From NCBI RefSeq assembly GCF_024323335.1, contig NC_066584.1, positions 275,381,618 to 275,445,617 of the forward strand: a stretch of 64,000 nucleotides of DNA. The letters are read 5' to 3'. The translations under genes were made by a program, and so were the position numbers. The notes beneath the pieces are model-generated. The model was not told the origin of the DNA and searched no databases. It saw nothing but the letters and a program-made list of their open reading frames with translations. Below are positions 11,300 to 21,030 of this stretch, in pieces. Source of the stretch: Lathyrus oleraceus (Eukaryota; Streptophyta; Magnoliopsida; Fabales; Fabaceae). Each line of letters starts with the position of its first letter. Positions within the stretch are counted from its first letter, which is position 1.

Positions 11300-12647
11300 T
11301 TCTATTAGTTAGTTAGACAATTTTGACTAGATATATAAATACATTTATTCTCTCTCTTGTAAAGATAGGAAGTTAGTATTCAATTGTAAATAATTATCAT
11401 TTGTGTAATTGAATGAACCACAAGAATGCAATAGAGTATTATTGGTCTAACTTTTGAATTCTCATCCTTTTTCTTCTTTAACTTTTCTTTTCATTGGTAT
11501 TTTATCAAACACTTGATAGCATTGAATCATAACAAACGGGTGCGGTGAGCGTGGAAGGAAAATGTTATCAACAAAGTATGAGATTAAGAAAATCACAGGC
11601 GTAAATGATTTCTGATTATAGCGCTTGAAGATGCGAGTCCTTCTTATTCAGCAGGGTCTGCTAAAAGCATTGAAATGATCTGAAAACATGGATGCAGCCT
11701 TAACAAAAAAGGAGAAGACGACCGTGATCGAAAAAGCTCACAGTGATATCATCTTGAGTCTTGGTGATAAGGTTCTCAAGAAGGTTTCGAAGGAGAAAAC
11801 CACAGCAGCAGTATGGGCCAAACTTTACTGTTTGTACATGACCAAATATTTAGTAAATCTACTATATATGAAACAATCTTTGTACTCATTCAAGATGAGT
11901 GAAGATAAAGTCTTGAATGAGCAGTTGGGTATGTTTAACAAGTTAATTCTTGACTAGGAGAACATTGATATCAATATCGATGATGAAGATCAAGCATTAT
12001 TGTTGTTGTGTGCTTTGCCAAGATTGCATGCTTACTTCAAAAAAACCTTGTTGTATGGAAGAGAGTCACTGACCTTTGAAGAAGTTCAATCAACTTTGTA
12101 TTCTAAGAATTTGAATGAAATGAATGAGAACAAGTCATCATCAGTTAGTGAAGGATTGTCTATAAAAGAAAAACTCTCGAAGAAAGATGACAAGTTTGAG
12201 AAGAAGAAGAAGAAGAAGAAGAAGAGTAAAGTTTAACAAAAATTTTATGGTGGTGATGCTCCTGCTATTAGGTGTTACCACTGTAAGAAAGAAGGCCATA
12301 CAAGAAAGGTGTGTTCTGATAGGTTGAAGAACTATGGTGAAAGAAAGGATAATGACAATGCAGGCATTGCTCGGGATGGTTATAAATCTTTTGATGTCCT
12401 GGTAATTTCTAGCAGAAATTCAAACAAGGAGTGGATTATGGATTCAGGGTGCACCTGGAACATGACTCTAAATAAAGAATTGTTTGAGGACTTGTGTGAT
12501 CAAGATGGAGAATTAGTGATGCTTGGAAACAATAAAGCATGCAAGATTTGAGGAATTGGATTTGTGAGGTTCAAACTCCATGATGAATCCATAAAGTTAT
12601 TAACCGATGTGAGGTATGTATCTGACCTTAAGAGAAATTTAATTTTT

Positions 12648-12747
12648 CTTGGTGAATTCTATAAGAAAGGATATGTCTTCAAATGAGAGGAAGGTATCTT
12701 GGTGAATTCGATAAGAAAGGATATGTCTTCAAAGGAGAGGAATGTAT
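12648..12747 (+). repeat. 50-bp tandem duplication in the dead copia
   Basis: Two adjacent 50-bp copies begin CTTGGTGAATTC (12648 and 12698) and differ at about four positions. Fifty is not a multiple of three, so the duplication itself shifts the frame. Confidence 0.88.
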
Positions 12748-13049
12748 CTTGAGAATCATGAAGGTTTAAAAGGAAGTCTTAAGAGGCACCAATAAGCAAT
12801 TCTTATATTCCCTTGAAGTTGAGCTTGTAAGTGGTTCAGCTGAAATTGCATCCCTAAAGCCCTTGACAAAGAATGGGCTATGGCACATAAGACTTGGTCA
12901 TGTCAATGAAAAGGGCTAAATTGAATTGGGGAAGCAAAACTTGCTATGTTTTTGGGAACCATGTGTTTTTGGGAAAGCCTACAAAGTAAAGTTTAACAAA
13001 GACCAACAAAGAAAAAATGAATCCCTTGATTACATTCATGCTGATCTTT

Positions 13050-13069
13050 GGGGGGGGGGGGGGGGGGGG
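13050..13069 (+). repeat. Homopolymer run of 20 G
   Basis: An uninterrupted G20 tract lies between the integrase 'H-A-D-L-W-G' and 'S-P-S-H-S-G' blocks, where the family has one or two Gly/Pro codons. It may be real slippage expansion or a sequencing/assembly artefact. Confidence 0.95.
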
Positions 13070-13361
13070 AGCTTCAAGAAGTCCTTCACATTCAGGTGTA
13101 AGGTATTTTCTATCCATAATTGATGATTATTCTAGAAATTTATGGATATTCATTCAGAAAACTAAGGATGAAACTTGTGAAATTTTCAAATTTTGGAAAA
13201 CTTTGGTGGAGAATCAAACTGGAAGGAAGTTCAAGAGGTTAAGGATAGATAATGGCATTGAGTTTTACTCTGAAGAATTCAACAGTTAATGCTTTGTGGC
13301 TGGCATTTTAAGGCACAAGACTATAGTAGGTACTCCTCAGCAAAATGGTCTTGTTGAAAGG

Positions 13362-14864
13362 TGTAACACCCCGATAATAATATAATAATTATTTAAATTA
13401 AGTTAATAATATATTTATTAATTTAATTAGATAATTGGATTATTATTATTATTATTTTTGAATAATAATTATTGGGATAATTATTTATTGGAATAAAATA
13501 AGTTGGAATAATAAAAAGTCCCATTTGTGGTAAAAAGGGTTTTCACGTGAAAAGGAAGAGAGAAGCGGCTGAAAGTGGAAAAAGGCAAAGAGGCAGAGCA
13601 AAAGAAGAGGAAAAGCTTGAAGCTAACGGAAGTGCCGGATTAACTTAGGTAAGGGGGTTTATCATCGATTAACGGGTATTATGGGATAGTATGTGATGGG
13701 TAGTGAGAAACCATTGAAATTGCCTCTGATTGAATGATATATGTGATGAACTTGTGACTTATTGATGAACGAATTTGGGTGATGATTGATGAGAAATTCG
13801 TAGGAATTAGAGGTAGAAAGGTTAACAATTTGTGAAATCGAAAATGTATGATTCGTGTTAGATGTTATGTGTAATATTGTGTGAATTTTGGACTGTGGAA
13901 GGGTAAGTTTGGATAGATCTCGTAGCAGAGAAAGCCATTGCAGATCTGAGAGTTCTGGTTTCTGGTCATACGCGTATGGCACTAGGCAATACGCGTATGA
14001 GATGGCTGGTACGCGTATGGCACTAGGCAATACGCGTATGGATGAGGAAGATGATGTTTTGAACGTGTTTTGGTCTCTGTTGGTACGCGTATGGGAATGT
14101 GATACGCGTAGCATACGCGTATGGGCGTGGGCATTACGCGTATGGATTTGGTCAGGCGTGGGCAATACGCGTATGGGCATAGGCAATACGCGTATGGGCA
14201 GAATTGTGATTTTTCTGTGCTGTTGTTGTGCAGTTTTTGGTTGTTTAGGCTGAGTGATGTACTTAGCTGATGTATGATGTAGCAGGGATCATCTCCCGTT
14301 GTTTTGAGTAGTATAGGTATTAGTAGAATGTGCTAATACTGTATTTGATTATGTGGCATGATGTGATATGCTTTTGTGATAAAATGTATTAATGATGTGT
14401 GATGATAAGCATGATGCTGTGAATGTATCAGTTATGTATGCATTTGTGAATAGACTGTTTTATGGCTTAGAGTGTGAGCTTATGTCTATTCTTGAATTGT
14501 TGCTGTTGTTGTTGCATTGCTAGGTGATTAGCATGCTTATTCTAGCCTTCGGGGCTGTAGCTAATTCCCATGGTGAGGAATTAGTGAGTGAACCATGGTG
14601 GGTTTGTTGTTGATGTTTGCATGCTAGATGATTAGTGTGCATAGTCTAGCCTTCGGGGCTGTAGCTAATTCCCATGGTGAGGAATTGGTGAGTGAGTCAT
14701 TAGATCTCAAATGAGTGGGACTAGTGAGCTTAGTAGCCGTATCTGGATTTGATCGGTAAGCTTGAACTGTATGTTCAAGAATAGTCGGTACCGCATGTGT
14801 GGAGTCTCATTTCATAATGAATGTATGGCATATAATATGAATGGATGTATTCCAGTATTATATG
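13362..14864 (+). repeat. Chromovirus 5' LTR, 3'-truncated
   Basis: Matches 41522-43024 of the complete LTR at a constant offset of 28,160 with one substitution noticed. The last 559 bp (equivalent to 43025-43583) are missing. It contains the CATACGCGTATG palindrome array (13967-14200) and a partial duplication around CTAGCCTTCGGGGCTGTAGC (two copies about 111 bp apart). A 174-aa minus frame at 13662-14186 is a by-product of this repetitive DNA. Confidence 0.93.
13967..14200. repeat. Palindrome array: ten TACGCGTA cores in 234 bp
   Basis: Ten copies of the 8-bp palindrome TACGCGTA, most inside the longer form (C/A)ATACGCGTATGG, lie between 13969 and 14194. Spacers are 12-80 bp and often carry GGCA or GGGCA. 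The spacing is irregular, so this is not a simple tandem repeat. Each core has two CpG sites. Confidence 0.95.
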
Positions 14865-14904
14865 AACGTAATACAAAATAATTTTTTTAATTTTTTGGAA
14901 CAGT

Positions 14905-15085
14905 GTTAACCGGTTAACGCATATGGTTAACCGGTTAACGGAATGCGAAATAAAAATTTTGAGATTTTCAAACAGTGTTAACCGGTTAACGCATTTGGTT
15001 AACCGGTTAACGCAAGACAGAAAAGAGTTTTCTAAATGTTTTCAAACAGTGTTAACCGGTTAACGCATATGGTTAACCGGTTAAC
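14905..15085. repeat. Six GTTAACCGGTTAAC palindromes in three pairs
   Basis: The 14-bp perfect palindrome starts at 14905, 14926, 14977, 14998, 15051 and 15072. Pairs are 21 bp apart and the pair unit repeats every 72-74 bp, with CAGT before and GCAT(A/T)TG between the pair members. The intervening sequence (…TTTTCAAACAGT) is also repeated, so it is a three-unit tandem array built around a palindrome pair. Confidence 0.97.
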
Positions 15086-15190
15086 GCAAGGAAAAATTCA
15101 CCGGTTCGGCCAGAAAAAGTGTTTTGAAGTATCAAGTGTTGATACGGAAACCGACGTCAATTTTAAATGAATTGTTCATTAAAATTTTCG

Positions 15191-15329
15191 AGCAGGGGCG
15201 CTGCCCCTTCGACCCCGCAAGGGGCGCTGCCCCCTTGACCCCTGTCCGCTGAACGGTCAGCGGAACCACCGTCCGCTGACCGGGCAGCGGAACACCCGTT
15301 CCCGCTGTCCGGGCAGCGGACCCCCGGCT
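15191..15329. repeat. GC-rich, inverted-repeat-rich block in the copia leader
   Basis: The block is far richer in GC than its AT-rich neighbours. It holds two copies of GGGGCGCTGCCCC and three GTCCGCTG...CAGCGGA stem-like motifs with short loops, which could each fold as a hairpin in RNA. No coding frame is evident. Its position in the untranslated leader suggests a structural RNA role, but that is inference. Confidence 0.75.
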
Positions 15330-16338
15330 AACTCTGCGTAGTGTGATCGGTCGTCGAAATTTAATTTGATTTTATTAATTAAAGGAATTAATAATAATAA
15401 TAAAGTTTTTATTATTGTCTTGTGGTGATCGGTTATGGCCTTAGTTTTCCTTTGTTTTGTTTTGGATTTTAAAATACGACCTGCGTGTCGTGCCTCTCTC
15501 TTAATCTCCCAAATGTAACTTCTTTTCTCATCTCACTCCCTCGTATGTAAAACGAGTTTCTTTCATGTAATGTAATGATATGAAGAAAGCAAAGAAGTCA
15601 GTGCCAAAGGAAGACAACCTTGAAGATCTTGCTTGGAGAAGCTTAGATCGTTATAGGTTAGCTTAGGTTCTCTCATTGGCTTGGGAGAACAATTGCGCTA
15701 GGGGCCATAACTGTTTCATTTTGTTTATATGTATGTTGATGCATGTGTATGTATGTTGATGCATGTGAGAGACGGTTTATATGATAAACAAGCCGGTGAG
15801 ATCAGTAAAATTGCAATTCCCTCAAAACTAAATATTAAGTTTTAAGCTTTCCAAGTTTTAACACTCATCAAGACTAGTAATGGAAATTGTAGGTTTCGCC
15901 TACGCGAGGTGCATGATCTATATATTAGTAAGGTGCGATGGGATAATTGTAATATCCAACTGTTAAAACAATGGGTCAAACTTAACTAAACAAATTATAA
16001 TAAGATTATATATGTTTAGAAGCAAGAGTTGGGAATAATCCATATGATGGATTAGAATAAGGAGTTATTCACCCAATTGAAATTTTCGAGAGTTGTATGA
16101 GATACAATTGGAAGGAGTTCCTACCTAAATAACCTAGTTTTGTGTAATCCGCCTACGCGGACTTAGAACGAAGTGAAATATGGATCTCGACCCACTAGAA
16201 AATCTTCCAACGGGATTTTCCGAATCAGATGATGAGGGTCATTTGTTTTGAGTAAAATAGTGGGAGCATGTTTAATTAAAGGCCTAATTAAATATGTCAA
16301 TGATACTTATATTTTCATTATTTCTTATGTAGATTACC

Positions 16339-19300
16339 ATGACAACAAACACCTCTAACAACATTTTGCGATCGATCCTTGACAAGGAAAAATTGTCTGG
16401 GACAAATTTTCTGGATTGGCACCGAAACCTGAGGATTGTCCTCAAACATGATAAAAAGCTGTATGTCTTGGAGACACCTGTTCCTGAAGAGGAACCTCCT
16501 AGTTCTGCACCTAAGGCAGAAAGAGATGCTTATAAGAAGCATGTCGATGATGCCAATGAAACTGCTTGTCTCATGCTAGCTACCATGAACTCAGAATTGC
16601 AAAAGCAACATGAGAACATGTCAGCATTCGATATGATCGAACACCTGAAGCTGCTCTATCAAGAGCAAGCAAGGCATGAGAGGTTTGAAGTTTCAAAAGC
16701 CCTTTTTCAAGGCAAGTTAGCTAAGGGAGCCTCTGTAGGTCCCCATGTACTCAAGATGATTGGGTATGTGGAAAACCTTGACAGACTGGGTTTTCCCCTC
16801 GAAAAGGAACTTGCGACTGATTTGATCTTGCAATCGTTGCCAGATAGATTCAGTCAGTTTGTCCTAAATTTCAATATGAATGATATGGACAAATCGCTTC
16901 CTGAGCTGCTAGCCATGTTAAGAACGGCTGAGCAGAATCTGAAGTCAAAAGGGAAGTCCATTCTGATGATCGGAAATGGAAAGAAACAGAACAAAAGGCC
17001 CATCAAGCAGGGTGATAAAGGGAAAGGCAAGGAAGTTGTCAAACCCAAACCCACCGTTGCTGCTTTGAAGCCTAGTGGAGGCATAGCAAAAGCAGGCACC
17101 TGCTTCCATTGCGGTAAAACCGGACACTGGAAGAGAAACTGCCCAAAGTACCTGGAAGATAAGAAGAATGGAGTAGAGACTTCAACTTCAGGTATTTTTG
17201 TTATTGAAATTAATTTATCTACTTCTGTGACATGGGTATTAGATACTGGATGTGGTTCTCACATTTGTACAAATGTGCAGGGACTAAAAAGGAGTAGAAA
17301 ATTGGCAAAAGGTGAAGTCGACCTACGAGTTGGCAATGGAGCAAAGGTTGCTGCTTTAGCCGTAGGAACTTATGGATTGACTTTACCTAGTGGTTTAATA
17401 ATTCAGTTAGAGAACTGTTATTATGTACCTGCAATTAGCAGGAATATTATTTCCGTTTCTTGTTTGGACAAGTTTGGTTTTTCATTTATAATAAAGAACA
17501 ATTGTTGCTCAATTTATTTGAATGATATATTCTATGCTACTGCACAGATGAACAATGGACTATATGTCCTTGATCTTGAAATGCCTATTTATAACATTAA
17601 TACTAAAAGGATGAAACCAAATGAGTTAAATCCAACTTACCTTTGGCATTGTCGGTTAGGCCACATAAATGAGAAACGCATTTCCAAACTCCATAAAGAT
17701 GGACTCTTTGACTCTTTTGATTATGAATCATATGAGACATGCAGATCTTGTTTAATTGGAAAGATGACAAAGTCCCCATTCACAGGAAAAGGTGAAAGGG
17801 CTAATGATCTTTTGGCCCTCATACATACTGATGTATGCGGACCACTGAACATACCAGCCAGAGGAGGTTTTCAATACTTCATCACATTTACTGATGATTT
17901 CAGTAGATATGGTTATGTGTATTTAATGAAACACAAATCAGAGTCCTTTGAAAAGTTCAAGGAATTCAAGAATGAAGTACAAAACCAACTAGGTAAGAAT
18001 ATTAAAACTCTTCGATCAGATCGAGGTGGTGAGTATTTAAGCCTAGAGTTTGATGACCATCTAAAAGAGTGTGGGATACTATCCCAACTTACTCCTCCTG
18101 GAACACCCCAATGGAATGGTGTATCTGAGAGAAGAAATCGAACCTTGTTGGACATGGTCCGATCCATGATGAGTCACGCCGATCTTCCAAACTCCTTTTG
18201 GGGACATGCGCTATTGACAACAGCTTACACACTTAATCGTGTTCCATCCAAAAAGGTTGATAAAACACCATATGAGATATGGAGTGGTAAGAGACCACAT
18301 ATGTCTTACATGAAGATTTGGGGTTGCGAAGTTTATGTGAAACGACAAATTTCAACTAAGCTTGAGCCCAAATCTGACCAATGCTTATTTGTGGGGTATC
18401 CTAAAGAAACAAGAGGATATTACTTCTACAATCCTTCTGAGGGCAAAGTGTTTGTCGCTCGAACTGGAGTTTTCCTAGAAAAGGATTTTATTTCCAAAGG
18501 AACCAGTGGGAGGAAAGTAGAGCTTGAAGAAATTCAAGAATCGCAAAGCATTGATACACCTATGGAGGAATTAGAGCAGGAAACACAAGTAGTTGTGGAA
18601 GAACAACTTGCTCAAGTAGAACAAGACCAGCGTAGGTCAAGCAGGATACGTCACCTACCTGAAAGATATGGATATCTCATAACAGATCAAGGTGATGTAT
18701 TACTCATGGATCAAGATGAGCCTGTGACCTACCAAGAGGCCATAACTGGTCCCGAGTCTGAGAAGTGGCTAGAGGCCATGAAATCCGAAATAGATTCCAT
18801 GTACACGAACCAAGTTTGGAACTTGGTAGAGCCTCCTGTAGGAGTTAATCCTATAGGATGCAAGTGGGTCTTCAAAAAGAAGACTGACATGGATGGTAAG
18901 GTACATACCTATAAAGCAAGACTGGTTGAAAAAGGATATAAACAAATTCATGGCGTTGACTATGATGAAACCTTTTCACCAGTTGCAATGCTTAAATCTA
19001 TTCGAATTTTACTTGCTATCGCTGCATATCATGATTATGAAATATGGCAAATGGATGTCAAAACTGCTTTCCTTAATGGGAATCTTCTTGAGGATGTGTA
19101 CATGACACAGCCTGAAGGATTTGACATACCAGAAGAAGCCCATAAGATATATAAGCTACAAAGATCAATCTATGGATTGAAGCAAGCTTCCAGAAGCTGG
19201 AATCTTCGTTTTGATGAAACGGTAAAACAATATGGATTCATTAAGAACGAAGATGAGCCTTGTGTCTACAAGAAGGTTAGTGGGAGCATGATCGTGTTCC

Positions 19301-19554
19301 TGGTATTATATGTAGATGACATATTACTCATTGGAAACGATGTCCCTACCCTGCAACAAGTAAAGACTTGGTTGGGGAAATGCTTTTCTATGAAGGACCT
19401 AGGTGAAGCAGCTTATATATTAGGAATCAGAATCTATAGAGATAGATCACAAAAACTGCTTGGCCTAAGTCAGAGTACATACATAGACAAAGTGCTGAGA
19501 CGCTTTAATATGCATGATTCCAAGAAAGGATTCATACCTATGCAACATGGCATG
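16339..19554 (+). CDS. Ty1/copia gag-pol polyprotein, N-terminal 1,072 codons
   Basis: Open from ATG 16339 up to the insertion point. The parts in order are: UBN2-type gag (about residues 15-245); a CCHC knuckle C-F-H-C..H..N-C (255-268); aspartic protease 'WVLDTGCGSHICT' (about 298-311); GAG-pre-integrase 'WHCRLGHINEKR' with the C..C pair of 'CRSCLIGK' (about 435-475); and the integrase core with D in 'HTDVCG' (497), D in 'SDRGGE' (about 560) and E in 'VSERRN' (about 597). Then comes copia RT, from 'NQVWNLVEPP' (825) through 'QMDVKTAFLNG' to 'LYVDDILL' (about 990). The reading continues about 38 codons into the inserted LTR before a stop at 19668, which is read-through artefact. The insertion falls exactly on a codon boundary and the frame resumes at 35270. 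I see no internal stop or frameshift, so the coding part was functional-looking when it was hit. Confidence 0.95.
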
Positions 19555-20219
19555 TGTCGCATCTCGAAAAATACGATTCCTCGCGATGGTCGCGGAAAAA
19601 ATTATGTTCGAACAGAGTCGCCACCGAACTTTATTTATCCCAATGAAGGAATAGGAAAATATCGATAAAACCTTTAGGAAATGGAATAATGGTCGTCGCA
19701 ACCATATTCGGGTTCGGGAGTGGATTACGTAAGGGGAAGGTATTAGCACCCCTTACGTCCGTTGTACTTAACGGGAACCTTTTAGTTCTAATTTGTGTTT
19801 TGAGTGTTAATTTATGTTTGTTTGTTATCTTTGGGTTATTAAAAATAGAAATGGATGAGAACCTCAGAAAGGGAAAGGGGAGGTTTTTTATTAGTGTGCT
19901 CGCAAAGATACAGCAATCTCCTGCCTACGTATCCTTATAGTATAATAAGGAAATCAGAGCATTCGTAGTTCGGGGAACTACGGTTGGTTGGTGTTTTTTA
20001 ATGGACAACTATTTATATCGCATCCTAAAGGCTAAACACTGGCTTGTCTACTCTCGGGGGAGGCTTAAGCATTGGTTTGTTATGCGCATTAGAAAGGATT
20101 AAATTGTGTTCTTTCTGAAAAGAGTTTTTGGTCACACGGGGGCGACAAGTTGGATTAATATGTTGGATATTTTGTTTGACTGGTTTCGATCGCACGAGGG
20201 CGAGAAAGGATAAACTTGG

Positions 20220-21030
20220 TAGGTTAAGATATTTTTGGTTGGATGACGATTACTCGGATAGTCGAGTAAGACAACTCGTATCCTAATAGTCGGGAAAGGG
20301 AATAGAAGACTCTAGACCACTTTCTTTTTCATCCTTAATTATAGGAAAGATTTGATAATAGTTAAGGTGCTTTGGACAGATGACGAATACTCGGATAATC
20401 GAGTAAGACAACTCGTATCCTAATAATCGAGAAAGAGAATAGAAGACTCTAGACCACTTTCTGTTTCATCTGAATATTTATGAAAATAAAGTTGTATATG
20501 GTTGACGTAGTTTAGCATGAATGACAAATACTTGAATGACTGAGTAAGACAACTCATATCCAAGAATTTGAGAAGAGGAATTGAAGACTCAAGACCATCT
20601 CCCTTTTCGTATAGTTCGTTATGAAAATGATTTGATTAAGTATGAGTTGGTAAAAAATGACAATTGTTCGACTGACCGAGTAAGAAAACTTGTATTCGTC
20701 CAATTGAGGAGTGAAATTGAAAACTCAAAGTCATCTCCTTTTTCATTTTAGCTTAATGTGAAAATAATTTGATTTATTCGGGTTTGGAAGTTTGTAGAGG
20801 AACGACAATTATTCGACTAACCAAGTAAGAGAACTTGTATTCAAATAATCGAGGAGAAAAATTGAAGACTCAAAGTCATCTCCCTTTTCGTTTTTTATAT
20901 GAGTATGAATTCGATTTGATTGTGCTTAGGTGGATAGAAATGACGACTATTTGACTAACCGAGTAAGAGAACTCGTATTCAAATAATCGAGGAGAGGAAT
21001 TGAAAACTCAAAGCCATCCCCCTTTTCATT
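20220..21030. repeat. Diverged tandem blocks within the Ogre-type LTR
   Basis: About six to seven units of roughly 120 bp share 'GACGA(T/A)TACTCG', 'CGAGTAAGA(C/G)AACT(C/T)GTAT', 'GAAGACTC' and 'CATCTCC(C)TTTTC'. The same blocks recur in the other LTR at 31185-31995. They are too diverged to be recent. Confidence 0.75.

Larger units (their letters stand above)
11562..13361 (+). pseudogene. Dead copia gag-protease-integrase, 5' part
   Basis: A Tnt1-like copia polyprotein frame starts at ATG 11562 ('MLSTKYEIKKITG..ND') and is interrupted by many stops (within codons 17-40, at 11955 and 12234, and later). Recognisable blocks are gag ('EKAHSDIILSLGDKVL', 'LLLLCALPR', 'LLYGRESLTFEEVQ'), one CCHC knuckle (C-Y-H-C-K-K-E-G-H-T-R-K-V-C, about 12270), a protease region ('WIMDSGCTWNMT', 12433) and integrase core ('SIIDDYSRNLWIFIQKTKDE', about 13110). 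A 50-bp tandem duplication (12648-12747) and a 20-G run (13050-13069) further break the frame. The element stops in the integrase 'Q-N-G-L-V-E-R' motif, where the chromovirus inserted. Confidence 0.9.
14865..16338 (+). other. Copia leader (5' untranslated) region
   Basis: No gene. The 1.47-kb stretch ahead of the copia gag ATG starts inside the element after the deletion junction. It contains three pairs of the GTTAACCGGTTAAC palindrome (14905-15085), a GC-rich hairpin-prone block (15191-15329), and then AT-rich sequence with CCGCCTACGCGG-like motifs. Assignment to the copia rather than the chromovirus is inferred from continuity with the copia gag; no 5' LTR is left to prove it. Confidence 0.65.

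Noticed and set aside
13662..14186. 174-aa minus frame and 121-aa plus frame (13888-14253), repeated at 41822-42346 and 42048-42413
   Set aside because: They lie in the chromovirus LTR over the palindrome array and are identical because the LTRs are identical.
14905..15085. Palindromic repeats as a CRISPR or origin
   Set aside because: Only three short units, embedded in the leader of a copia element, with near-identical spacers.
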